64,000 nucleotides of DNA, taken from Myxocyprinus asiaticus. Lineage: Eukaryota; Chordata; Actinopteri; Cypriniformes; Catostomidae. The DNA lies in contig NC_059365.1 in the NCBI RefSeq assembly GCF_019703515.2, positions 36,971,501 through 37,035,500 of the forward strand, given 5' to 3'. The position numbers and the translations under genes were made by a program. The notes under the pieces were generated by a model. It made no database searches. It was given only the letters and a program-made list of their open reading frames with translations, and had not been told where the DNA came from. Shown here in pieces: positions 43,256-56,459 of this stretch (the first letter of the stretch is position 1; each line of letters begins with the position of its first letter).

Positions 43256-45320
43256 ATTTTTAATATCAGTTATGTACATTGGGGTGTTCTGTGTTATATT
43301 TGATGTTTTTTAGTTAATGTTTATTACATTATTTTAATTTCACATGTGTTACCCTGATGGTGTTTTGTGTTTGTGTGAGTGACACTGAGCACTGTCTCTA
43401 CATGTTTATTGGTCATTGCTCCACGAAGAGCCTCTATTGATGAACTTCATGTCATCATGTGCTCTTCTGTAATTACTACGGTGATTAACATACATTATAA
43501 AGTGAAAAGCAGATTTTTACAGTTACAGAAGGTTAATATATCAAGCGTATTATTTAATAATTTAAATGACAGTAATGCACCGTAAAATATACGGGCATCA
43601 AAATTACATCCTGTAAAGCCTGAAACGTGGTTACTGTATTTTTTTTATGGTGAATTTCTGGCAACTACAGCTGCCAGTTTTTTACTGCAAATTTAACAGG
43701 ATTTTTTTTTACAGAGTAATGATTAGGTTTGATGTGCATCTCAATTCAGAGAACAACAATTGATCTAGCAAAAAGCCTACCAGAACATTTTATATCAAGA
43801 CACAGTAATATTGCATTAAAATAATGCATGTTGTCTCAGTAATTCTTAAATCTACTGTAATATCTACACCATTCATTACAAAGTGTTGTTACATATTTCT
43901 TTCTGCAATACCAGAGCACAATAAGCTCCATGAAATCTATTAATCACAGCAGAATTAAAACTTGAGTTCTCATCAGCTACAGTGATTAGCATTATTAAAA
44001 TGTATTATTTGTCAAAACAACATGTGATTTGTGGGGAAACATCAATTAATCCTCCATCTTAATCTGCATGTGTTAACATGCTTTAAATCTGTTGTAAAAT
44101 CTGCCTCTCTGAATAAATTGAAGCTGTCGATACCAGCAAAAAGAAGGGAAGAATGGCATGCTGTTCTACTGCCCAACATTTGTGTGAAAAATAGGTTAAA
44201 TGAGACTTATGAAATGTTTTTGAAACTTATGAAAGGAGTTATACAAATGCATAGCCTGAAATAATCCCCAAAAATAATTTTTTGAGGAAGAGTAATTGTT
44301 TTTATGTAATACCCTCTTTACAGAAGCCCGGGATACTTAAACAGAGAGCAAATGCTGCCATTTCCATATTCAGTTCAAAATTCTTCCTCTCCGCCCCTCC
44401 GGAGAGCTCATCACTCCCCTCCTCCGACACAGACAATGATTTGCCATCCATTCATTATCGTCTGACACAGAAATACACAACATCCTTCACATTCAACACT
44501 AAATCCTCAAGATTCACCATCAAGGACACAAACTGCCGCACAATTTACATACGGGAAGATTAGCGCAAGACATCTAATAAATCAGATTCCAGAAAGATTT
44601 ATTCTGATGTTCATACATACAGTGTGTACATAGAAAAGCACATTCAAAGGAGGGAAGCTTATGCATCCATCAAAAAGCAACTCTCTATCTTCTCTCAGCA
44701 CATAAAATGAGCAAAAGTGATCAAAATACCACAGATTTTGTGACTGAATGCATTCTACCTACTATCTACCCAATATTATTGGAGTACTTCTAAAATAGGA
44801 GGGTCTCCTACCTTTAAGAAATCTCCTTTTATCTTCCTCAAAAAGATGCATCTGTTTTACAAGCTGAAGCTTTGTAAGGTTGATCAACTCAAAAAGAACA
44901 TACCGCAGATCATGTGCACTATATCTTTAATATAAAGAAAAACTCAAATTCTTAATTATTCTGCATACAATTGTAATCTAAATGCATGTTTTTGCAGAGG
45001 TTGTGTCTTTAGTGCCGTTCTCTTATGAAATATGGAGCAGTAGATGTAACAAGTAGGAAGGGGTGCTTCAATTGTTTTGTTTTTTATATACCCACACGCA
45101 CACCCTCAATGGATTTATTGCTTGCCGAACTGAAAATGGAAGAAAGTGGTTTCCATGGAGACCCTTTCCATTACTGTTGTGCTACATTTGACTGAAAGAC
45201 TTTGCTGTGGATGTTAATCAGACTAAATGCATGGTTTACAGTCTGATGCCAGTCAATGGCACACTGAGAGAGAGGACTCTATTTATTCCCATACTACAGG
45301 GTCCAATGAAACCTTATGAA

Positions 45321-45376
<56 letters not shown>

Positions 45377-45905
45377 ACATACACAGTACCAGCACAAACC
45401 AGCATAAACTTGGTTGAAAGGGTTAGTGATGTGTCGATGTGTCCGCCCGGACTCATAACACTGACACACCCACCACAAACACCCATAACAGCCGTGTCAG
45501 TGATTAAATGATGCAAAAAGGAGCTCTTGATTATTTGTTGTACAAAACAAGCCCAGATGGGACTTGTGACTGAAATTAAGTAATTTCAGCCTATGTAAGG
45601 CACATTTTAATTACCACAGAAGCATGCCAAGTCTAACTATCATCAAAACGCAGAATGAGACGATTTTGTCTGCAAGCGCTTTTCATGTGGAGTTCAAAGC
45701 GCTACTGGCACTGATGCCCTGATGCAAATCATGTACATGGCTGCATGATTGCTGTACCAAAGCGGATAGCCACATTCTGCCGGCAGATTAATATTGTGGA
45801 GGATGAGAGTTTAAGAGATTTAATGCCCATTGCAATGAAAATGCAACCTATGGAGAGACTAGTTCTTTCAATTAGTTAAACTCCCAGTTACAATTTGGGA
45901 AACAT
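43256..45905. other. Intronic, nothing recognised except a TA microsatellite
   Basis: No exon or mobile element ends were found; the (TA)n at 45325 is listed separately. Confidence 0.4.
45325..45374. repeat. (TA)n microsatellite
   Basis: About 25 uninterrupted TA units. Confidence 0.95.
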
Positions 45906-47790
45906 TTAAAAGGATAGTTCACCCAAAAATTAAAATTCTCTCATCATTTACTCACCCTCATGCCATCCCAGATGTGTATGACTGGCTTTCTTCAGCAGAA
46001 CACAAATGAAGATTTTTAGAAAAATATTTCAGGCTCTGTAGGTCCATACACTGCTAGTGAATGGATGCCAAATTTTTAGGGCTGCCCCCTAATAGTCGAC
46101 CAAACATTAGTCGATGAGAAGAGATTTGGTCGACCAAGTTTTGATTGTTCGGTTGGTCGCAGAAAATAAAAAACTCCACAGGAAACCGATGAACCGGTAT
46201 TCCCGCTGGTTGGACGCTAGGTTGGAAGCAGGGTTAGGGTTAAGCCTACACAATAAAGCAAGACACCTTGATTTCAAACTTTGAACTTTATTTTTTATTT
46301 ATTTTAACTAAAAATTCAAATGAAACTGGAAAAAAATTAAGTGCAATTAAAATGTGTATTGTTCAACTTTTTGAAAGATGGTTTTACAACATCTCTTTGG
46401 AAACTAACCTACTTCATCTGTGCATTCTCTACCGGTTGGGTATTTCGTTGTCCGAGAAAATACATATTGTGTGTGAATAAATTAGTTTTGTTCCCTCCTT
46501 CACTATATATATATATATATATATAAAATCGCAATATCCAATTAAATCGGCAACCCCGGGGCTGAGGGATCGGTGAATATTCTTGCTTCAGTCATTTTGC
46601 ATTGAAAATTAAATACATTTATTTAAAAAATGAAAAACTTACGGAAAATTACTTAGACAAATGAAAACATAAAAACAATTATAAATGTAATAACAATAAT
46701 TATAATGATGATAATAATCACTGAAATATAAATCATGGTTCGAGGTGAACGTGTTTGTATTATTTTATGTTTTAATCACAGATGTATAGGCTGCAGAGTT
46801 GTGGTCACAATGAAGTGCTCTGTGGAAATAAAGTGAACTGAACTCAAAGCACCTCCTGAGCTGAGATGTCTGAGGTCATTTGCAGCATTCATAGATGATA
46901 CTGTTCTTGCAAAAAAAAAAAAAAAAAAAATCAGAACACAGAAACAAAGAAAGAGTGAGAACCTTTTACATAAGTGTGTTCCATGAGACTGCATACCTCC
47001 GTACAAATAGCAGCGTGTCATACATGCGCATAGACGGCTTTTCTGTCATCTGTTCTTGAAAATATAATAAAGTGTGTTTCTTCAAGCGTGTGTCTGTGTG
47101 TCTATGGGCAAATTATTTGTAATATTAATTAGATAATAATAATATCCTAATAATAATAATAATAAATGTATACATTAATGGGAAAACGAGCTAAATATCA
47201 TCTCGACATGGTCAAAGGCATCAGCTATTTGCGATCACTCTGACCATCGTCGATCCCCGAGATCATCGTCTGTCGGCACAACCCCAATGTGCATTTCTCT
47301 CTATAAATTAACAAAATGTTCAGACAGTTTCCTTGCTGGTTTTTCTGACACATTCAGAATCATTACCGCTTCTGCCACTGTCGCTGTGGCTCGCTTCGTG
47401 CGTGCGCTTGAAAAATTGATATTTTACAGGCTCATTATTACGGTTTAGTATTTCTCTGTAATGTAGAACAGTGTTAGCAATGTTACATATAACATTCTTT
47501 CTCAGCCCTAAAACTCTCTGATGCCCCCCAAAATATATATATATTTATGTAAGTAAATTAATATCATAAACGTGCGACAACTAGTCGACTAATGGCATAA
47601 ACTAACGACTACTAGTTGACTAGGAAAATCTTTGCTCGGGGGCTGCCCTACAAATTTTAAAAGCTCCAAAAAGCACATATAGCCATAAAAGTAATCCATA
47701 TAATTCCAGAGGATTAATTAATGTCTTCTGAAGTGAAACACTAGGTGTGTGTAAGGAATAGATCAATATTTAAAACTTTTTTTAATAAAA
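45906..47790. mobile_element. TTAA MITE split by a hAT element
   Basis: The left part TTAA-AAGGATAGTTCACCC to 46068 and the right part from 47659 ('aaaagctccaaaaagcacatatagccataaaagtaatcc') are colinear with the complete copy at 13873. They are separated by the hAT at 46077-47650. The right terminus appears lost; 47790 is approximate. Confidence 0.72.
46077..47650. mobile_element. hAT-type non-autonomous element, exact 8-bp duplication
   Basis: Termini TAGGGCTGCCCCC and GGGGGCTGCCCTA are inverted copies (one mismatch). Subterminal 'tagtcgacc' and 'tagtcgacta' motifs occur at both ends. The target duplication is CAAATTTT at 46069-46076 and 47651-47658. It is 1574 bp, AT-rich, with no transposase frame. 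Confidence 0.85.
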
Positions 47791-47809
47791 ATTCACGAGG
47801 GTTGAGCTC

Positions 47810-48180
47810 ATGCAGCCTCTCACGTGACGTAAGCGTGTTGTCAAGTTCACGTGAGAACTGATGTGTGAAATATGAAACAATACAGAAGTGGAACCTAGTG
47901 TGGTCTTCTGCTGTTGTAGCATCCACCTCTAGGTTCGACATGTGCATTCTGAGATGTTATTCTGCTCACTACAATTGTACAGAGGGGTTATCTGAGTTAC
48001 TGGAGCATTTCTGTCAGCTCAAACCAGTCTGGCCATTCTCCGTTGATCTCTCTTATCAACAAGGTGTTTCCATCCACAGAACTGCCGCTCACTGGATGTT
48101 TTTTGTTTTTGGCACCATTCTGAGTAAATTATAGAGACTGTTGCTTGTGAAAATTCCAGGAGATCAGCAGTTACAGAAAT
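47810..48180 (+). repeat. Dispersed repeat with 'gaactgccgctcactggatg' block
   Basis: The segment 'tctggccattctccgttgat'...'gaactgccgctcactggatg'...'caccattctgagtaaatt' is one I recognise as a high-copy fish interspersed repeat. I cannot assign it to a class with confidence. Confidence 0.45.
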
Positions 48181-48185
48181 ACTGA

Positions 48186-48240
<55 letters not shown>
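48186..48240. repeat. (GT)n(TA)n compound microsatellite
   Basis: About 15 nt of GT followed by about 38 nt of TA. Confidence 0.95.
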
Positions 48241-48244
<4 letters not shown>

Positions 48245-48296
48245 CAGTTTATAGTATTATTTTAAAATATATTATTATATTTTTAGTAGGGCTATT

Positions 48297-49220
48297 GATT
48301 TAACGCATTAATCTAGTGCGATCAGTTGAAAAATAACACATTAAAAACATTAATGCAATTAATCATGTCCCCGACCCTTACATAAACTCCATAATAAGGA
48401 ATATTTCTATCATCGGAGCAATTCAAGCCTGATGAACCACTTTGACATTTTTGTGAATCTGTGGCATTAAGGGGCAGTCAGCGCAACTCTGGCAGCGCAG
48501 TCTTCCAAAGATGACACGCACTTGCGCTCAAAGACAGCCATATCAGGCACAACAGAACACAGGATTCTCGAGACCGGTTTTTGACATTTTCAAACTACGA
48601 TTAACTTGACACAGCATCCTAAAGCAATTAAAGGCAGTCGCACACCGGACGAGAAGCACCATGTCGCGCTGTGACGCGGCTAGGACACAGCACAGATATC
48701 AAACACAGGGCACATCCATGAGGTTCACGTGGCAGACAGTACACACAAAAGTTAGCAAGGTTTTTCCCTTCTTAAAGAATGAACAAGGCTAGAGTAAATA
48801 ATATATGTCCATCAATAATGATTTGGGTCGAATTTAGTGGAAAATATTCGAGTTGCACTCCGTGGCGTGGCAGAAATTTGAGCAGGGCAAGTGGCAGTGG
48901 CAGTGTGCATACATTCATAGAAAACAATTGTTTTGAATTTTAGAATGCGCCATGTCGTGCTCGAGACGCGTCCGGTGTGCGACCCCCTTAAGACTAGAGA
49001 CGCTGAATGACTAGAGCTAAAAATGCTAAAAAGCAGTGAGACGCGACCAAAGTGAGACACTCCAAAGGCCTCCGTCTGAAGCATAAGTACATAGACTAAC
49101 AATTCAAAAATTGTGCAGACGGAATTTGGCCAATAATATGGGTACATTTCTCAGTAAGAATGAATATGCAATTAATTCGATTAATTAATTGTTACATTTT
49201 TTAAACGATTGACTTCCCTA
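48297..49220. mobile_element. hAT-like element containing a TTAA MITE
   Basis: The left TAGGGCTATTGATTTAACGC and the right inverse TAGGGAAGTCAATCGTTT. The flanking octamers agree at only 6 of 8 positions. It is interrupted by the element at 48633-48987. Confidence 0.6.
48633..48987. mobile_element. TTAA-flanked MITE (AGGCAGTCGCACACCGG ends)
   Basis: TTAA-AGGCAGTCGCACACCGGACG at the left and CGTCCGGTGTGCGACCCCC-TTAA at the right are nearly perfect inverted ends of a 355-bp GC-richer element with no coding frame. It sits inside the hAT-like element. Confidence 0.8.
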
Positions 49221-52200
49221 ATTTTAATATATTATATATAATTATTTTATAATATATATTAATATTATATATTTAATACAATTATATTCAGTCATATATC
49301 TTTATCAAATTTATATAGATATAGCTATAGATGCTATACTAATTTAAATCTAACATTTCATTACAAATTATATTATCAGCATAATGATTTGATGGAAAAG
49401 TTCAATTGAAAGATTTACATGTTCAAGTTAATATGGTCAATGTCACAAATTTGCTTACATTTTATTTGTGAATTATTAATAGCTCCTCTTAAATTTTACA
49501 TCGTAACTTATTTTATTTTAAATCATAAAACTTTGCTTATTTCCAGTTTTACATAAGAAAAAAAAAAAGCCCAAATATTTAACAATGCAGTCTCAGACTT
49601 TCATTCTCAACTCTGTAGATATATTAGATATAGCTAAATAGATACATACTGTATATAGATACAGAAACGATATCGGTTTTGTCAATTGAAACCCCCCTTT
49701 AACCAGCTTGTATAAAAATAAATAAAATCCAGCTCTGTTCTCCCGTCTGCTGTTGTATTGTTTCCTGTAACTACATGAGCCTCCCTTTTCTAATGGTTAA
49801 GTGTGGAGAACAGAGAGCTTAGTGGCATGGTTAGGAGGGGTGTCAGAAGACTCTGGCCCTCTTTTAAATGAAGATGATGGAGGACTCTGAATGAGGATTA
49901 GGGCACGGGGGTCTGTTGTTTCACAGAAATGTTACTGAATGGCTGATGCATTGTCAAATAGTCAGAAGATCTGTCATGCACTCCCTTGCTAAAATAAAGC
50001 AGGGATATTCAGCCTGATGTTTGAGCCCATTGATCTGGATGCTGTATTTCTTATCTGTGTGTGCACAGATAGAGCAAAAGTGACAAAAAACTATGGATCC
50101 CCCAGCTTTTACAGCTTCTTGAGGGAGGGTGAGTTGAGCTTGGGGAATAAAGTAATTACAGTCACACTTACTAAAATACTAAACAGGCTTTCATCTTGCT
50201 GTTCTTTGTTTCTCAATAGTGATCAACTTATCAAAAGAGTCAAAAGAAGCAAAAAGCTTCTAAAAAAAAGGTTGTATAATGTCACATTAGAGTTCTAAAG
50301 ACTAGTAAGGTTCCTTGCTGTCTACTGATCTGAAATGCTTATAGTTATGTCTACCTTTCAGAAAATAATTGTTAGCTGTGATGCATTAATTGCTGCTTCT
50401 GGAGGCAGCTCACTAGGTTTTGGAACAGAGCAAAGGTAATGATACAGCTTTTCAGAGCAGCTGTTGTATACAGCAATATTTCATTAATTGTTAAGGTGCA
50501 CCTGACAATAAACACACCGCTTTGCAACAACGCAGACCTTTCTCTCATTATAAACACATTAGCATGATGCAGTCTGAGACAGAAGAAAACTGATGACATT
50601 GTTTTAATGAGTTTGCTCAATTACAGACACGCTATTCCTCATCTTGCTCTTAAGGATGAATGGGAGAGTGCAGAGCAGAGATAGAAAACTCGAGGGGGAG
50701 GGGCTTAAATCAAAGCATCTGTTGACTTGACAGAGACTGATTTCATAAAAGCAATTTCAAGGCTTCTTGACCAGGGTCCACTTGAACATTACTGTTTGAC
50801 AAGGAAATATCCAGGACAAGACTATTTTAAAACTGCATAACCCTGTTTAACTTTAGCTTTGACTCCCCAGAACTAGGTCACATTTCAGGCCAAAATCAAG
50901 AGAAAAGAACTAAGAAATTATATTTTGCAGCATGTTTTGAAAATTAGGACTATTTGAGAAAAATCTTTTATCTGTTAATTCTCAAACCGCAATGCAAAAA
51001 CACTCATTGTTATTACTGTAATGTTTAGAAAATAATGTAATGTAATTTTATTCAAATTGTTAAGTATTTATTAGGGTTTTGAATCGATTAAATGTTTTTA
51101 ACTAATTAATCGCAGAGTATCCTGCGATTAATCACGATTAATCATAGTAAATGGTAAATTAAAACAAACATTAAAATATAATCCTAAATATATTTAGTTT
51201 ATACTTTGTCTCAAAGAAATTGCAAGAAATTGGTTAGTCATCATTTAGTTTAATTATTGAAATATGTACATGTTAAAAAATGTAAATTTTTGCAGATAAA
51301 TAAGACATTTTTACAGGTATAAATCTTTGATACAAGTATATGTTTACATGCCATTCATGTTATTAAAAGTTGGGCAAAATATTCTCATGTTTTCCAGTGG
51401 ACTCAAATGGGCAGATTCAATTCACATCAAGCTTTATTGGCAAGAGAATCTTAAGTGTACATTGCCAATGCAGTATTAGACAGTCTGTACATACAGATAT
51501 AAAACAAATTGAATCCTGAAGTTAAACATTTCAGAACTATTATTTTCTCTGGCTGCCGTTCAGTCTCTACTGCCGCCAAGCTGTCTCTCTCGTGTGGTTT
51601 CGCCTTTGACACTGACTGGTTCAGATGACGTTGAGTGAGCTCACACCTGGCTCACCGCTTCCAGGTAAAGTCTCCATTCTCTGTACAGTAAATCCGCTCC
51701 CTTGTTTATTATGCTCGGGACATGTGTCGCGCGTAATGAATAAGCATGCATTGGTCCACGCGATCAGTTTCTGTGCTAGGATGTGCAGTCGAGTTGAGCG
51801 TGTACCTTTGAAAATTTACATATGCCAATTTTAGCCAAAGGAAGTGGGGAAAAACATTAGTGAACTTTCAGGAAGTGAAAAAAACCAGACACTGCATAAA
51901 TAGTTTAATTTATTTTACGTGAAACCGTCAACTGTCAAATTAACACGTAAAATTTCCCAGCCCTGGTATTTTTACATCACTGAAGTATTTGAGTACTGCC
52001 TTTACTTTCTGCTCATTAAAATAAAATAATCATTGTATTATAGTAATTCTTTATTTAAATTACTGCATAACAGTAATACAAATCTAATGAGAATCACCAT
52101 TGAGAATTATGGCAATTACAAAACATCTCCGAACACATTATGGTAATGAGAATTGGCAAAAAGCTTAATGATCTTAAAAATCGAATTTCTTTTTTCTTTC

Positions 52201-53454
52201 TTTTAATTTTGGCGTGAAATATGAAACATGTTCTTGAGAGCAAGAGGAGAGCGTTCATTGTATCAGAAGGAATCAAATATCAGGTCTAATGTCCTGCGGG
52301 TTAGTCAGCTACTTTGAATATCTTTATGCATTGCTGGCCATAACAAATAAAGTGGGCAGTGTGTTACAGAGTGCAGTCAATAAATCCTGCGGGCAGCCAT
52401 GTCTGCAGCAGCAGGGTCAAAGTTCAGGGTCTCATATAGCAGAGTGCTGCTGGGAGTGAAGCGATCGCTCTCGTGCTGTAATTTGCAGCCGCTCTCATTA
52501 CTCACACACTATAAAGTGGGTTACCGTGCCAACCTGTCTAATCCCAGCAGCCCCAGCGACTGTTCGACATGTATGATCATGGCTTCCCCAACACCAAGGC
52601 ATCATGGGAAATACCAAAAATATGGATTCTGGATAGCATACTGCCATATTACTTGTACTAATTCTAAAGTATGCTGTATGTATCTTCACTGTTTGGATTC
52701 TCTATAGGCATGAAATACCTGGATCACCTACTACGTTTGCCAAAATGTACAGTATACACAACCTGGCCTCATACTGTAGAATCAGGTTACTATACATACG
52801 CTTACCTTATTGATTTACAAATTGATTTTCTTCACCTTTGCGCACACAAAATAAGAATGAGATTGATTCAAGTATGAAATGCCACTGAAGGCTATGCAGT
52901 GATGTAAAGGACAAGGCCAACAAGCATTGGGAGGGAAAATTGCAAACTGAATGGGTTTTGTGGTATAGCTACTACTATCATCCCTCAAATAATGAATATC
53001 TCACTGAGGTTTCAGCATAGCACAGCTGTCTGCCACATAAAAGAGCGACTGGTTTAGGCAAAAGTAGGTCAGTGGGAGTCTGCTGTGCTACTCGCAGCCT
53101 AAAGAACATCCAATCATTTCCAGAACTCAAAATCAATGTTTATCTTAAAGTTAAGCCAAAGTGAAATTATTTTGTGCAAATCCTGCATGTATGTCTGCAT
53201 GGAATCTGCAATTACCACAGAACCTGATAGAGTGTTGTAATACATTGTTGCATGTTCAGCGGCATCTCTGAGATTAGAGCCCTTTTGCTGAGCTCACCAC
53301 CTATAAGGATCAGTCCGAAAAAGAAGATTACTGCCTTAACCTCTCTGTTCTCTGGTCATATACATTAAGTGTCTATAACTAATCAAAAATTGGTTTGGTG
53401 AACCCTAACAGTGAACAAACAGTGTTCAGTGGTCAAGATTGTATGGGGTGGATT
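49221..53454. other. Intronic, nothing firmly recognised
   Basis: A possible decayed hAT spans about 51072-51966 (TAGGGTTTTGAATCGATTAA and inverse AGGGCTGGGAAATTTTACG), not strong enough for a separate call. 52390-52600 is a less AT-rich, apparently unique segment. Confidence 0.35.
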
Positions 53455-53830
53455 GAAGAGTTAGTTCACCTAAAAAGGAAAATTCTGTCATCACTTATTC
53501 ACCCTTAGATCCGTATTTCTTCCTTGGAACACAAAAAGAGAGGTTAAGCAGAGTTCCTGTAGCTTAACTGGTAGAGCATGGCAGTAGCAACACCAAGATC
53601 ATGGGTTTGATTCCCAGGGAACACACAAAATGATACAATGTATACCTTCAATGCACTTTTAAGTTGCTTTGGATAAAAGCATCTACCAAATGTAAATATA
53701 AGGTAGAATGTTTACATTGTTCTTTTCCAATGGGTAAGGACACTGTTGAACACCAAAAATGATAAAAAGCACAATAAAAATACCATAAAAGTAGTCCAGA
53801 CTAGTCTTTTTAAGCTATGCTTTAACTTTG
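53455..53830. mobile_element. TTAA-family MITE interrupted by a SINE
   Basis: 'gttagttcacctaaaaagg' and 'atttcttccttggaacacaaa' match the AGGGATAGTTCACCC family, resumed after the SINE by 'gtagaatgtttacattgtt' and 'ccataaaagtagtccagact'. The right end is not defined. Confidence 0.55.
53551..53700 (+). mobile_element. Short tRNA-derived SINE
   Basis: Box A region TAGCTTAACTGGTAGAGCA and box B GGTTTGATTCC (53604-53614) are at tRNA-like spacing. They are followed by the common SINE/L2-type tail 'ttgctttggataaaagcatct'. Intact pol III boxes but no tRNA fold beyond the head, so it is a SINE and not a tRNA gene. Confidence 0.78.
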
Positions 53831-54670
53831 TGTGAAAAACAGACCAAAATTTAAGTCGCTATTCACTGAAAGCGTTCCTCTCTGCCGCTGCTCTCAAATT
53901 GCATTACGTATATTTAAATATACACCAGATTTGATGTAAATGATTCTAAACGTCATTGGTTCTCCTTTGTCTGGTGCAATCTAACCTGCTCAGGATGCAG
54001 CAAGTTTAAATATACGTTTCCTCATAGAAAACTATCGTATTGCTTCAGAACATTTGGAATATAGTGCACAAGTAGGCTTGGGATCGATGCCTTTTTCACG
54101 CACTGATAATCTGAAGATTTTCCCGATGATTATCAATATAATTGGGATTATTTAAGATATAAATTGGGCTATTTGTTGCACAATAGTCTTTATCTTTTCA
54201 AACATTTTTCACAACACAACTTTAAAGTGTGAGCGGCAGGGTAAACATGTCCGGCTGACGACATGGAAATTTGTGACAATTATTCTCCACGAAGGTATGC
54301 ACACACCGCCAACGTTCAGCATCAAAATTCTGAAGTGCCACCATTTTCCATTAAATTTGACCTAAATCATTATCAAAGGACAAAGATTATTTATTCTAGC
54401 CATCGCTGGATGATATGTGTATAAGTATCTTTCATAGAGCCTACACAAGTGTGTCGTTTTATGGTTTGACAGCTTGAATGAAAGACCTATTCAAGGCTAC
54501 ATACAGAGAAATTGCATAATAAACGTCGCCATTTCTAATCGTTCAGTTTGCACAGTTACATCAGTTTCATACATTTACCAGCAAACTCATCAACGTAAAT
54601 TTGTTCATTCTTGAAGTACTAAAACCTTCGTAACTTTGGACTGCCATCTGCTGCGCTGCATCAGCTTGTC

Positions 54671-54676
54671 CTGTGT

Positions 54677-54737
<61 letters not shown>
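54671..54737. repeat. (GT)n microsatellite
   Basis: About 33 GT units with one AT interruption. Confidence 0.95.
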
Positions 54738-54738
<1 letters not shown>

Positions 54739-55845
54739 TCGTGACTGAGACCGGCTTCAGTAAATGTTATATCACCCTCTTGTGGTCTACCAGCGCTATT
54801 ACGCCAGACTGTTAAACAGAGGCCAACTGAGTGAGTTGGAAAGCACGCAAATTAGGCTTCTAATTCAAATGTCAAATTCCCCATATTCACCCTCCATGCA
54901 CTGTTGCCTTATTATTTAGACTATAGATTTATCCGCTGGCCGATAGCTGTGTGCAGAATGTTCTAACTGGCTTCTGCTGTGAAAAATATTACATACAGTC
55001 ATAATCGCATAGATTATTATTGTTAAATGGATATCATAGAGCAAACACAAACAGCTCTTGATGTTTCTGATTTTCCTGTTCATTCTTTACCATCAAAATA
55101 AAATCATATCGATCAACCAATCTATACTTTTCAGCCAGGACAGCAAACAAAACAACAAGCAGTAGACTGTGCCTGATGTTTTTTTTTTTTTTTTACATTC
55201 CTGGATTTTATCAACTGATGACTCCATCGATTTGCTTCAAGTCAATGTCTGGCAGTTTCAAAGGCAGTGGAATAAAGGGTTGTTTTCGGCCGGCAGCCAC
55301 ATGAAGCAGGTCTGGACTAATTTCACCACACACAGGCATGATTTGAGCGGGTAATAATAAGCTTGACCACCTGCTGATTGACAACAATGTCAGTGATTCT
55401 CTGATACACACAGTCATAGCGAAGTCATAGTCATCCATTCACCACTGCAGACAGAATGAGACCAAATAAAAAAGCTAATTAACCTTATTTCTTGGAAAAA
55501 TGCCCTGTGGAAATGAAAGAGAGAGATGGTGCAGGACTCTGGGGAATGGTTTGTTGGTTGTGTGTGTGTCTGTGTATCTGAGACAAGGGCTGTAAGAGCG
55601 AGATCGCATGAAGGGGGCTGAACTTCTGAGAGGGGGAAATTTGGTTTGAATTTCACACGTCATTAACAGATACATAATTTAACTAAAGATGTGGTGAACT
55701 AAAGCCATGGGATGCCAGATAAAACACAAGAAAAGAGAGAGACAGTGTATGTACAGTGCCTCATTAAAATTTAGTGCGTCTTCTCTCTTTGCCAAGAAAA
55801 AAAAAAAAAAAAGCATTAGGATGTAAAATAAGAAAATAATCTCTG
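54738..55845. other. Intronic, nothing recognised
   Basis: No exon, RNA gene or repeat end could be supported. Confidence 0.4.
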
Positions 55846-56400
55846 TTCCAAAAACTAGTGACTAGTGAGCCTAAGCTGGTTTGCTGGTCTAAACTGGTTT
55901 CCAGCTGACAGACTTGCTAAACTAGCTGAACACCATTGGCAAGGCTGGAAGACCAGCTTGGAGACCCGCTAGGACCAGCAAAATAGTTTAGATGGTTTAA
56001 GATGCTTTTTTTTTTTTTTTCAACAGGGCTATCTAACTCAACAACATTTTAAGGCATCATACACACTCCTAATGTGAAGGGCGTTACAAAATCTTATTTT
56101 TATTTAATTCTGCGTTCAAAGGTACATTGTTTTGGAGGAATTTTAAGGCAGAATCCCATGTATCCTTTGCTTTCCTTTGCTATGTATTCCATAATGTACT
56201 GGGATGAGCACAGTGACAAAATGCATCCAAGATGGCAGACAAAGCAAGAACATTTTTGACTATAAATATGCTTATACTTCATTTAGTACTGAAAAGTAAT
56301 AATTTAAAAAAAATACTGTTTTACCCAGTTTTTGTTCGTGCTATGTATTTTTATGCACATTACAGTGTCATCCTAGCAACATCCTAATGTCATACTCTAT
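55846..56400. mobile_element. GTCTGTTCCAAAA-family element with nested CCAGC-rich piece
   Basis: The left 'ctctgttccaaaaactagtg' matches the family end at 26525. Interior blocks 'aaggcagaatcccatgtatcc' and 'catccaagatggcagacaaag' are inverse to parts of 26870-26960. A CCAGC-rich block (about 55870-56025: GCTGGTTTGCTGGTCTAAAC ... AGACCAGCTTGG) is inserted near the left end. The right limit is approximate. Confidence 0.5.
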
Positions 56401-56459
56401 ACAGCATAACAGTCTGGTTCTGGAAGTAAAAATCACAGGTGAACTGATTTTAAAAACAG

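Noticed and set aside
51072..51966. Possible hAT element
   Set aside because: The putative ends pair only over a few bases and no target duplication was found.
53560..53625. Possible tRNA gene
   Set aside because: tRNA-like pol III boxes followed by a standard SINE tail, so a SINE.
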